A stretch of DNA of 64,000 bases, from the NCBI RefSeq assembly GCF_003385955.1, contig NZ_QRDW01000004.1, positions 350,842 through 414,841 on the forward strand. The letters are read 5' to 3'. The notes beneath the pieces are model-generated. The model saw only the letters and a list, made by a program, of their open reading frames with translations. It searched no databases and was not told where the DNA came from. The translations under genes and the position numbers were made by a program. This stretch comes from Aestuariispira insulae (lineage in GTDB: Bacteria > Pseudomonadota > Alphaproteobacteria > UBA8366 > Aestuariispiraceae). Positions 9,311-17,222 of the stretch are shown in pieces (the stretch's first letter is position 1; the number at the start of each line of letters is the position of its first letter).

Positions 9311-9712
9311 ATGTTAATTTCTGAAGCTATGGCCCAGCAGGCTGGTGCTGCCGGTGGTGGCGATCTGCTCACCTCTTTCCTGCCGCTGATCGCTATTTTC
9401 GCTATCTTTTACTTCCTGCTGATCCGCCCGCAGCAGAAAAAACAAAAGGAACATCAGGCCAAGATCGCTGCCGTGCGCCGCGGCGACAAAATCATCACTG
9501 GCGGCGGCTTTTACGGCACTGTCACCAAAGTTATCTCTGATACCGAAGTTCAGGTTGAGCTGGCGGAAAATGTCAAAGTGAAAGTGGCCACCCAGACCAT
9601 CATGGATGTCCTGAGCAAAACCGAGCCGGCCAATGATGCCGCGAAACCGGCTGAAGAGAAGAAATCCGGCTTGGGCGCTCTGTTTGGTGCTAAGAAAAAA
9701 GAAGACAAGTAA
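9311..9712 (+). CDS. yajC: Preprotein translocase subunit YajC
   Basis: From the ATG at 9311 (ribosome site AAGGAG seven bases before it) the protein has 133 residues. One membrane helix (about residues 22-43) ends in LLIRPQQKK, the YajC hallmark. A small cytoplasmic beta-rich domain with GDKIITGGGFYGTV follows, then an Ala/Lys-rich tail. YajC joins SecDF in the accessory complex of the Sec translocon. The gene is followed by secD and secF on the same strand. Confidence 0.95.
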   Translation: MLISEAMAQQAGAAGGGDLLTSFLPLIAIFAIFYFLLIRPQQKKQKEHQAKIAAVRRGDKIITGGGFYGTVTKVISDTEVQVELAENVKVKVATQTIMDVLSKTEPANDAAKPAEEKKSGLGALFGAKKKEDK

Positions 9713-9762
9713 GGCCGGTATAACTGGTAAAAAATGCTTGTAACACTGCAGGATAGAGGTCG

Positions 9763-11343
9763 ATGCTGAATTTCCCGTTATGGAAAAAACTGTTTGTAGG
9801 TGCTGTTTGCCTGCTCGGTGTGGTTTACGCCGCACCAAACTTCCTTCCCGAAGGAACATTGGGGCAGGGGACCAGTGGTCTTCCCGGCAAACAGATCAAT
9901 CTCGGCCTTGACCTGCAAGGCGGCGCCCATCTTCTCTACAAGGTCGATGTGGAAGGCTATATCCAGAAGCAACTGGAATCCGCCGTTGACGAAGCGCGCC
10001 AGATTTTGCGGAAATCCCGCATGCCCTATCAGGGGCTTGGCATCTCCGGGGAAGGCATCTCCGTGACGATGAAAAAGCCGGAACAGGCATCGGAAGCCCG
10101 CACATTGTTGAGTGATATCGATCGCCGTTTGCAAATCACCACCGGTGAAACGGGCCTGGTTACTATGGTTCTTACCGATCAGGATCGGAAAGCCGCCATT
10201 GACGAGGCCATTGAGACCTCAATTGAAGTCATTCGCCAAAGGATCGATCCCGAAGGCACCAAAGAGCCTGTCATCCAGCGCCAGGGTGAAGACCGGATTT
10301 TGGTTCAAGTTCCTGGTGCGGAAGATACCGAGCAGGTGAAAATCTGGATCGGCACCACAGCCCAGATGAATTTCCGCATGATCGATGCCAAGAATTCGTT
10401 GAGCGAAGCCATGAATGGCCGCGTGCCCCCGGGCAGTGAATTATTGGAGTCATATGAGCGCCGAGAAGACGGGTCGCCGGTTCAATCCTATCTGGTGGAA
10501 AAACGGATCCGGGTCGAAGGTGATCACCTGACCAATGCCCAGGCCAGTTTCGACCAGAATAACAGGCCTGCCGTCAGCTTTCAGTTCGATGCCGCAGGAG
10601 GCGCCAAATTTGCCAAAGTCACCGCGGACAATGTCGGTCTGCCGTTTGCTGTTGTCCTGGATAACCGAGTTATTACCGCTCCCGTGATCCGAAGCGCCAT
10701 TCCCGGCGGCAGTGGCATCATCACCGGCAATTTTACACTTCAGGAAACCCAGAATCTTTCTTTGTTGCTGAGATCCGGTGCATTGCCGGCGGATATGACC
10801 GTACTTGAGGAAAGATCCGTTGGTCCGGGCTTGGGTCAAGATTCCGTAGAGGCCGGTCAATGGGCCAGCATTATCGGTTTGATCCTGGTCCTGGTCTATA
10901 TGGTTATGTCTTATGGCTTGTTTGGCCTGCTGGCCAATTGCGCCCTAATCTTCAACGTTGCCTTGATCATTGCGATCCTGTCCGGTTTGCAGGCGACCCT
11001 CACTTTGCCGGGTATTGCCGGCATCGTTCTCACCATCGGCATGGCCGTTGATGCCAACGTGCTGATCTTTGAACGTATCCGCGAGGAGATGCGCAATGGC
11101 CGCACATCGGCCAATGCCATCGAAGCCGGTTACAGCCGGGCTTTGACCACCATTATCGATTCAAACCTGACAACCCTGATCGCAGCAGTCCTGCTGTTTA
11201 CCTTCGGGTCTGGCCCGATCAAAGGCTTTGCCGTCACGCTTTCCGTGGGAATTGTCACCTCCATGTTCACCGCGATCATGGTGACCCGTTTCTTTGTGGT
11301 CACCTGGTATATGCGCAAACGCCCCAAGGCGTTGCCGATTTAA
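9763..11343 (+). CDS. secD: Protein translocase subunit SecD
   Basis: This 526-residue inner-membrane protein uses proton motive force to help pull secreted proteins across. It has one N-terminal helix, a large periplasmic P1 domain (LGLDLQGGAHLLYKV at its start), and then five C-terminal helices. GMAVDANVLIFERIREE in the fourth helix is the SecD/RND signature with the proton-relaying aspartate. Length and motif order are typical. It is 19 bases from secF. Confidence 0.97.
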   Translation: MLNFPLWKKLFVGAVCLLGVVYAAPNFLPEGTLGQGTSGLPGKQINLGLDLQGGAHLLYKVDVEGYIQKQLESAVDEARQILRKSRMPYQGLGISGEGISVTMKKPEQASEARTLLSDIDRRLQITTGETGLVTMVLTDQDRKAAIDEAIETSIEVIRQRIDPEGTKEPVIQRQGEDRILVQVPGAEDTEQVKIWIGTTAQMNFRMIDAKNSLSEAMNGRVPPGSELLESYERREDGSPVQSYLVEKRIRVEGDHLTNAQASFDQNNRPAVSFQFDAAGGAKFAKVTADNVGLPFAVVLDNRVITAPVIRSAIPGGSGIITGNFTLQETQNLSLLLRSGALPADMTVLEERSVGPGLGQDSVEAGQWASIIGLILVLVYMVMSYGLFGLLANCALIFNVALIIAILSGLQATLTLPGIAGIVLTIGMAVDANVLIFERIREEMRNGRTSANAIEAGYSRALTTIIDSNLTTLIAAVLLFTFGSGPIKGFAVTLSVGIVTSMFTAIMVTRFFVVTWYMRKRPKALPI

Positions 11344-11362
11344 TCGGGAAGGAATTTGAATT

Positions 11363-12301
11363 ATGAAACTTCTGAAACTCATTCCCGATACGCCGAAGAT
11401 CGATTTCACTGGCAAACGCGTCATTGCCTTTGCGTTTTCGGTTCTTCTGGTACTGGGCTCGCTCGGATTGTTTTTTGGCAAAGGGCTTAATCTCGGAATC
11501 GATTTCCTTGGCGGAATCCAGATCGAAATCCAAACCGAAGGCCCTGCCGATATTAGTGCCATCCGCTCTACTGTCGGTGGCCTGGACCTTGGTGATGTCT
11601 CTATCCAGGAATTTGGCGAAACCGATAATGTTCTGATCCGGATCCAAGAGCAGGCAGGCGGAGAGGAAAGTGTCCAAGCGGCAATTGAGAAAGTGAAAGC
11701 CGCACTTGGTGACACAGTCAAAGAATACCGCAGAACGGAATCGGTCGGCCCGACCGTTGGTGCGGAACTTCAGGAAGCGGCCCTTTGGGCGGTTGTATCT
11801 GCCGTCGGAGCAATCCTGATCTACATCTGGTTCCGGTTTGAGTGGCAATTCGGCGTAGCCGCCGTGATCGCGCTGACCCATGATGTGATCACCACAATCG
11901 GTCTGTTTTCCCTTCTGCAGTTGGATTTCAACTTGGCAACCATCGCAGCTCTGCTAACCATTGCCGGTTATTCCATCAACGATACCGTGGTTGTGTTCGA
12001 CCGGGTCCGGGAGAATATGCGGAAATACAAGAAGATGGAGCTTGCAGAGCTGTTCAACCTTTCCGTCAACCAAACGCTTTCCCGTACCTTGATAACCAGT
12101 GTCACGACCATGTTGGCATTGGTGGCACTGGGTGTATTTGGTGGTGAAGTCCTTCGTGGTTTCTCAATCGCCCTGATCTGGGGTGTTTTGATCGGAACCT
12201 ATTCCTCTATCGCGCTCGCTGTTCCGGTTCTGCTTTATATGAACCCGGACCGCGGAGAGGAAGAAGATAGCGAAACCAACGGTGCGGAGGCCCAAGCCTA
12301 A
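11363..12301 (+). CDS. secF: Protein translocase subunit SecF
   Basis: This 312-residue partner of SecD shows LGIDFLGGIQIEI after its first helix. It has six hydrophobic segments, and GYSINDTVVVFDRVREN carries the conserved aspartate of the family. It ends in an acidic cytoplasmic tail. The next gene (Mth938-like) begins four bases after the stop, suggesting a shared transcript. Confidence 0.97.
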   Translation: MKLLKLIPDTPKIDFTGKRVIAFAFSVLLVLGSLGLFFGKGLNLGIDFLGGIQIEIQTEGPADISAIRSTVGGLDLGDVSIQEFGETDNVLIRIQEQAGGEESVQAAIEKVKAALGDTVKEYRRTESVGPTVGAELQEAALWAVVSAVGAILIYIWFRFEWQFGVAAVIALTHDVITTIGLFSLLQLDFNLATIAALLTIAGYSINDTVVVFDRVRENMRKYKKMELAELFNLSVNQTLSRTLITSVTTMLALVALGVFGGEVLRGFSIALIWGVLIGTYSSIALAVPVLLYMNPDRGEEEDSETNGAEAQA

Positions 12302-12304
12302 ATC

Positions 12305-12694
12305 ATGGATATCACACCTTCCATCCCGGGCAACAAGACCGTTGTCAATTCCTACGGCCCCGGCCGGTTCAAGGTTTCCCACCAGGACTATGACGACACC
12401 TCTCTGGCCTTACTGCCCGAAAGCGTGCAGACCTGGGATGTGAAGGATATCCAAGATCTGACGGTCGAGAGCCTGTCCATCTTCACCAAACTGGACGAAC
12501 CTATCGAGGTTTTATTGATTGGCTGTGGTGAGCGGATGCAGCTCATTCCGAGTGCAATCAAACAGGCAATGCGTGAAAACGGCATTGCCATCGAACCGAT
12601 GGAAACCGGCGCGGCCTGCCGGACCTTCAACATCCTCATGTCTGAAGGACGGCGGGCAGGGGCCGCAGTTATCGCGCTTCCCAATCAGACCTGA
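12305..12694 (+). CDS. Mth938-like domain protein (NDUFAF3 homologue)
   Basis: This 129-residue protein matches the Mth938/DUF498 fold, recognisable by DVKDIQDLTVESLS, the central VLLIGCG segment and IEPMETGAACRTFNIL. The mitochondrial member, NDUFAF3, is an assembly factor for respiratory complex I. Bacterial members next to secF are widespread in Alphaproteobacteria, but their biochemical role is not established. It begins four bases after secF, and two squalene-synthase-fold genes follow. Function here is inferred from the eukaryotic homologue. Confidence 0.85.
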   Translation: MDITPSIPGNKTVVNSYGPGRFKVSHQDYDDTSLALLPESVQTWDVKDIQDLTVESLSIFTKLDEPIEVLLIGCGERMQLIPSAIKQAMRENGIAIEPMETGAACRTFNILMSEGRRAGAAVIALPNQT

Positions 12695-12708
12695 CGGACA
12701 ACAAGGCA

Positions 12709-13623
12709 ATGATGCCGGACCAATGCGATCTTGATTTCTGCGCCTCAATAACAAGACGGGGCGGGTCCAATCTTTGGCTGGTCAGCCGCGCACTTCCAAA
12801 GGCTAAGCGCAGTTTATTTGCCGCAACATATGCCTCTATGCGGTTCATCGACGATTATGTTGACGATGAATATCAATTGCTTTGTGAGCATGAGCGGATT
12901 TCAAAGCAGGCCGAGGCCCTATCAGTTCTCGAAAGTTGGAAGGCACAAGCCCGCCAAGCGATCACTGGTTCTGCATCGGATTTGGACCCGCACCATGCGA
13001 TAGCACCCGTTTTCAGGGCCATGGCCGCGACAGTCGGTAATAGTGACCTGGGGGAGAGGCCCTGGTTGGCCCTCTCTGCGGCGATGCATAGCGACATTCA
13101 AAACAGTCCACTGGAAACCTGGGATGATTTCTATGGCTATGCGGAAGGCGCAACAGTCGCTCCAACCGCAGTCTATCTCTATATTCTCTTGTGCAAAAAC
13201 GAGGGATCGGAATATCAGCTCGATTTGGAATCAGATCTATTCGACCTCGCCAGGGAAATGGCGATCTTCTGCTATCTTGTGCATATCATCCGGGATTTAT
13301 GCAAAGATGCGGCAGGCGGCGGCCGTCTGTTGACCGTCCCGCGCGAACTGCTTTCCGATATAAAGCAATCAGACGGGCCAATGCTGGAAAAAGCTTGCCG
13401 AAGCCTGCTAGAGCGCGCTGACCATCACCGGTTAAAAATGGAGCAGGCGAAGGCAGATTCCCGTCAATTGATGAAGAGCCGCGAGAAGCTGGTTTTTGAT
13501 GGTTTGCTCGGTATTTATCTCTCTATGCATAACCAGATGCGTGAGAACCCGTTGGCTTCTCTTCAATCGAACTCTGAAACACTTGAAGCACAGGCCCGCA
13601 AGGCATTGGGGCTCACCCCGTGA
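12709..13623 (+). CDS. Squalene/phytoene synthase family protein with intact Asp-rich motifs
   Basis: This 304-residue protein has the all-helical trans-prenyl head-to-head synthase fold. Both metal-binding motifs are present: FIDDYVDDE (D48-D52) and HIIRDLCKD (D196-D200). GYAEGATVAPTAVYL matches the YxxGxVG helix. It could therefore condense prenyl diphosphates to a squalene- or phytoene-like product. No hopanoid (shc, hpn) or carotenoid (crt) gene is nearby, so the product is unknown. It lies between two complex I assembly-factor homologues. Confidence 0.8.
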   Translation: MMPDQCDLDFCASITRRGGSNLWLVSRALPKAKRSLFAATYASMRFIDDYVDDEYQLLCEHERISKQAEALSVLESWKAQARQAITGSASDLDPHHAIAPVFRAMAATVGNSDLGERPWLALSAAMHSDIQNSPLETWDDFYGYAEGATVAPTAVYLYILLCKNEGSEYQLDLESDLFDLAREMAIFCYLVHIIRDLCKDAAGGGRLLTVPRELLSDIKQSDGPMLEKACRSLLERADHHRLKMEQAKADSRQLMKSREKLVFDGLLGIYLSMHNQMRENPLASLQSNSETLEAQARKALGLTP

Positions 13624-13646
13624 CTTTCAAAAAATGAGTGGTATCC

Positions 13647-14495
13647 ATGCCTGAAAAGAACTTGCTTACAGCTTGCGCGCAAATCGCGCGGGAAAAGGAC
13701 AAGGATCGTTTCCTTGTTGCCTTAACCGCCCCGGCGTCAGCACAGGAATATCTGTTTGCCTTGATCGCTTTTAATCATGAAATCGCCAAGACGAGGGATT
13801 CAGTTTCGGAAACCATGCTGGGTCAAATTCGCCTGCAATGGTGGCGTGAGGCAATTGCGGAATGTTATGAAGGCAAGCCCCGCCGCCATGAGGTGGTCCA
13901 GCCGATGCATGAAGCTATCAGCACCTGCAAGCTCTCCCGACCGCTTTTGGAAGGTTTGATTGACGCCCGCGAAAAAGATCTTTCCGACAGCGAACCGGCG
14001 GATATAGACGCGCTTATCCTCTACGCGCGCAATACGGGGGGGATTTTAAATGAGCTTTTTGCCGAAGCGCTTGGCTGTTCGGAAGAGGTCAGCAAAAGGG
14101 CCGCACGTCAAATCGGCACCGCCTGGGCGCTTGTTGGAACCATGCGCGCTTTGCCTTTTACCCTTCGTCAAAAACAGATCCTGATACCAACGGATTTGCT
14201 GGAAAAATACGGGGTTGATCGTCAGGACCTTCTGGAGTTGAGAAATCCCGACACGCTCAAACCCGCTGTGCGTGAGATCTGCCAGGAGGCAACAGGCCTG
14301 ATTCGTCAGGTACGCAAAGAACGCAGTAAAATCGAATCAAAGGCCTTACCCGCGCTTCATCTTGCCAGCTTTGCGGAAAGCTATCTGGGCCAGTTGGAAA
14401 AAGCCGGTTATGATACCTATTCGCCGTTGCTTGCCCAGCCGTCCAGTCTGCGGAATCTTAAATTGATCGTTAGACATCTTCTGCGGCGCTTTTGA
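13647..14495 (+). CDS. Squalene/phytoene synthase-like protein, NDUFAF6 type
   Basis: This protein of about 282 residues has the squalene/phytoene synthase fold but lacks the Asp-rich motifs. The first is replaced by FNHEIAKTRDSVSE and the second is not found. QIRLQWWREAI and GTAWALVGTMRALPF are typical of the NDUFAF6 (C8orf38) group, whose mitochondrial member helps assemble complex I. A GTG start at 13638 would add three residues; the ATG at 13647 is preferred. It starts 23 bases after the preceding synthase-like gene. Confidence 0.8.
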   Translation: MPEKNLLTACAQIAREKDKDRFLVALTAPASAQEYLFALIAFNHEIAKTRDSVSETMLGQIRLQWWREAIAECYEGKPRRHEVVQPMHEAISTCKLSRPLLEGLIDAREKDLSDSEPADIDALILYARNTGGILNELFAEALGCSEEVSKRAARQIGTAWALVGTMRALPFTLRQKQILIPTDLLEKYGVDRQDLLELRNPDTLKPAVREICQEATGLIRQVRKERSKIESKALPALHLASFAESYLGQLEKAGYDTYSPLLAQPSSLRNLKLIVRHLLRRF

Positions 14496-14521
14496 GGGTC
14501 AATCAATAGGGAAGGATGAAT

Positions 14522-15328
14522 ATGGGACAATCCCTGGCTATCCGCCAAAAACTGATGATCTGTTTTTCTTTCCTCGCGCTGTCATTTTTCCTCATACCGC
14601 CGCCAGCGGCCTTTGGCGACAGCCTGCCGATCAAGGTTCTGGGGTATCATTTTCCCCCCTATTTAGATCAAAAAAACAACCAGGGCATTACCCATGATTT
14701 TCTTGAATTTCTGAATGAAAATCAGGAAAATTTTCAATTCAAACTTGAATTCACAACATCCAAACGTCGTTATCGTGCGTTGGAACAACGACGCGGCGAC
14801 ATGTTCTTTTTCGAAATGCCTGAATGGGGATGGGAAGGCTCAGGTGTTGCCTATCAATCCACACGCCCAATCCTGCGTGGCGGTGAATATTACATCGCCT
14901 TGGCCAAGCCAGACCGCGATCAATCCTATTTCCTGCCCCTTCGGGAACGGAAAATTGCGGCGATCCTGGGCTTCCATTACGGTTTCGCCAATTTCAATGC
15001 CGACCAGAAATGGCTGAAGGCTCATTTCAATATAATCCTGAGCAACAGCCAGAAAAAGAATCTCGACCTCTTGCGCAAGCATCGTGTGGAGGTCGCCGTG
15101 ATGCCTATCTCATTCCTGGCGCATGAGCTGCGACAGCAACCGGAATTGCACGACCTCTTTCTCGTTTCCGAACAGCCTGATCAATTCTATCATTTGGGCA
15201 CAATCATTCATCCGGACGCCCCCATAGCGACGGCCGAGATGGAAGCAATGCTTCAGCAGTTAAAAAAGTCTGGCCAATTGCAACGCTTCTTTGAGCGCTA
15301 CAATCTCGGCAACCAGCTTATTTACTGA
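14522..15328 (+). CDS. Periplasmic solute-binding-like protein (family 3 type)
   Basis: This protein of about 268 residues has a clear Sec signal peptide (basic start, hydrophobic stretch, then PPPAAFGDS). A type II binding-protein fold follows: [12 protein letters not shown] at the start resembles the first strand of amino-acid-binding proteins, and [13 protein letters not shown] near the end is typical of the last helix. The ATG at 14522 has AGGGAAGG six bases before it, better than the ATG at 14516. No permease genes adjoin it, so it may be a sensor or stray binding protein. The ligand is unknown. Its 3' end overlaps the convergent trmFO gene by seven bases. Confidence 0.72.
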   Translation: MGQSLAIRQKLMICFSFLALSFFLIPPPAAFGDSLPIKVLGYHFPPYLDQKNNQGITHDFLEFLNENQENFQFKLEFTTSKRRYRALEQRRGDMFFFEMPEWGWEGSGVAYQSTRPILRGGEYYIALAKPDRDQSYFLPLRERKIAAILGFHYGFANFNADQKWLKAHFNIILSNSQKKNLDLLRKHRVEVAVMPISFLAHELRQQPELHDLFLVSEQPDQFYHLGTIIHPDAPIATAEMEAMLQQLKKSGQLQRFFERYNLGNQLIY

Positions 15329-16677
15329 TCCAGTTTTTTCATCCATTCGGCCATGTCGACCTTGGCCCGTTCAGTAATCGAGAGTTTACGATCGCGACCT
15401 TTGATCTTTCGCTTGCCTTCACGCGGCTGCGGCGGCGGGAAAAGACCGAAATTGACATTCATCGGTTGGAAGGTATCCGCCTCGGCCCCACCAGTCAGAT
15501 GCCCCAGCAACGCGCCCAATGCGGTCGTCTGCGGTGGCGGGGTAAAACTTTGGCCGTGATATTCAGCAGCGGCAAAACGTCCTGCCAGCAAACCAATAGT
15601 CGCGCTTTCGATATAGCCTTCAACACCGGTGATCTGTCCCGCAAAACGCAGGCGCGGATCCGCTTTCAAGCGAAGTTGGTCATCCAGCAGGCGCGGGCTG
15701 TTCAGGAAGGTATTTCGGTGAATACCGCCAAGCCGGGCGAATTCAGCATTTTCCAATCCCGGAATGGTCCGGAACAATTCTACCTGTGCGCCATATTTCA
15801 TCTTGGTCTGGAAGCCGACGATATTCCACAATGTGCCGAGTTTGTTATCCTGGCGCAGCTGGACGATGGCATAGGCTTTGACATCCGGCTGATGCGGATT
15901 GGTCAGGCCGACAGGTTTCAGGGGGCCATAGCGCAAGGTTTCACGACCACGCTCGGCCATAACCTCGATCGGTAGGCAGCCTTCGAAATAGGGAGTGTCC
16001 TTTTCCCATTCCTTGAATTCGGTTTTTTCCGCCTCCAACAGGCCCGTGATGAAATTCTCATACTGCTCTTTGGTCATCGGGCAGTTGATATAATCGGAGC
16101 CTTCGCCCTTATCATAACGCGACTGGAACCAGGCCTGGTCCATATTGATGCTGTCTCGATGGACGATGGGGGCGATCGCATCAAAAAAAGACAATTCTTC
16201 TTCACCGCTGAGCTTGTGAATGGCGCGGCTGAGCGATTCAGAGGTGAGGGGGCCCGTTGCCACAATCACCGATTCCCAATCGGCGGGTGGAATGTCCGGG
16301 ACTTCCCCCCGTTCAATCGTCACCATCGGATGGGCTTCCAAAGCCTTGGTAACAAGCCCGGAAAACTCATCACGGTCCACGGCTAGCGCGGCACCGGCCG
16401 GCACTGCCGCTTCATCCCCGCATTTCATAATGATCGATCCCATCTGCCGCATCTCGTGATGGCAAAGGCCGACCGCATTATATTCATGATCATCTGAACG
16501 GAACGAATTGGAGCAAACCAGTTCAGCCAGCCCTTCGGTCGAATGGGCATCGGTTTTCACCTCTGGCCGCATTTCATGCAGGATCACAGGCACATCGGCA
16601 TTGGCCAGCTGCCATGTTGCCTCAGACCCGGCGAGGCCGCCGCCAATCACATGAACCGGTTGTTTGCTCATTGTCAT
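15322..16677 (-). CDS. trmFO: FADH2- and methylenetetrahydrofolate-dependent tRNA (uracil-54) methyltransferase
   Basis: This 451-residue flavoprotein makes ribothymidine-54 in tRNA. The N-terminal FAD site is [11 protein letters not shown] (10-20), with HEMRP and [16 protein letters not shown] following. The Cys at about 54 in that segment matches the family's conserved cysteine. [16 protein letters not shown] and [20 protein letters not shown] in the C-terminal half confirm the assignment. The start at 16677 has AAGGCGG just before it. It is convergent with the binding-protein gene. Confidence 0.96.
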   Translation of the reverse strand: MTMSKQPVHVIGGGLAGSEATWQLANADVPVILHEMRPEVKTDAHSTEGLAELVCSNSFRSDDHEYNAVGLCHHEMRQMGSIIMKCGDEAAVPAGAALAVDRDEFSGLVTKALEAHPMVTIERGEVPDIPPADWESVIVATGPLTSESLSRAIHKLSGEEELSFFDAIAPIVHRDSINMDQAWFQSRYDKGEGSDYINCPMTKEQYENFITGLLEAEKTEFKEWEKDTPYFEGCLPIEVMAERGRETLRYGPLKPVGLTNPHQPDVKAYAIVQLRQDNKLGTLWNIVGFQTKMKYGAQVELFRTIPGLENAEFARLGGIHRNTFLNSPRLLDDQLRLKADPRLRFAGQITGVEGYIESATIGLLAGRFAAAEYHGQSFTPPPQTTALGALLGHLTGGAEADTFQPMNVNFGLFPPPQPREGKRKIKGRDRKLSITERAKVDMAEWMKKLDQ

Positions 16678-16788
16678 TTTCCGCCTTGGATTTAGTTATT
16701 TTGCGCAGTCGCGCTTCTGGAAGAGGTGATTTAAGCCTCCCTGACCTTAAGTCAAGGAAAGCTTAGCATGAAAGCAGCCCTTAGCGGC

Positions 16789-17124
16789 TTAATGCCCGCC
16801 CATCTTCGAGAAATTGTTCAAAATCACCACGCCGGCCACAATCAAGCCGATGCCGATGGCACCATTCAGATCCGCCTTTTCACCGAGGAAAATCACGCCG
16901 ATCAAAGCGATCAGCACGATCCCAACTCCGGCCCAGACCGCATAGGCAAAACCAATGCTCATGCTTTTCAGGCTAAGCGACAGTAGATAAAAGGCCAGGC
17001 AATATCCGACAACGGTAATAACAGACGGCACCAGCTTGGTGAAACCATCCGTGAATTTCAGGGCAGTGGTTCCCGCCACCTCACTCAGGATGGCGAAAAT
17101 CAAAAACAAAGTCGCCTTGGGCAT
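16789..17124 (-). CDS. Small multidrug resistance (SMR) family efflux protein
   Basis: From the ATG at 17124 the protein has about 111 residues and four hydrophobic helices, the exact architecture of SMR exporters. The essential membrane glutamate lies at about residue 15 (AILSEVAGT). IGFAYAVWAGVGIVLI around 57-72 is the dimer-interface signature. It would exchange protons for a cationic drug or guanidinium-type compound. Subfamily (EmrE or Gdx-like) is not certain from sequence. A start 13 codons upstream exists but precedes the conserved MPKATLFL. It lies downstream of uvrA on the same strand. Confidence 0.88.
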   Translation of the reverse strand: MPKATLFLIFAILSEVAGTTALKFTDGFTKLVPSVITVVGYCLAFYLLSLSLKSMSIGFAYAVWAGVGIVLIALIGVIFLGEKADLNGAIGIGLIVAGVVILNNFSKMGGH

Positions 17125-17150
17125 TATCTTCACCAATATGTAAACAGAAC

Positions 17151-17181
17151 TGCACGCTGCCACCGAAAGTGACAGCGTGCA
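17151..17181 (-). terminator. Hairpin between uvrA and the SMR gene
   Basis: The arms TGCACGCTG and CAGCGTGCA pair across a 13-base loop just after uvrA. The bases after the stem on the minus strand are only weakly T-rich, so termination may be partial. Confidence 0.4.
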
Positions 17182-17222
17182 ATCGAAATCAAATCCAGCC
17201 CGACCCGGAAGGATGCGGTTAC

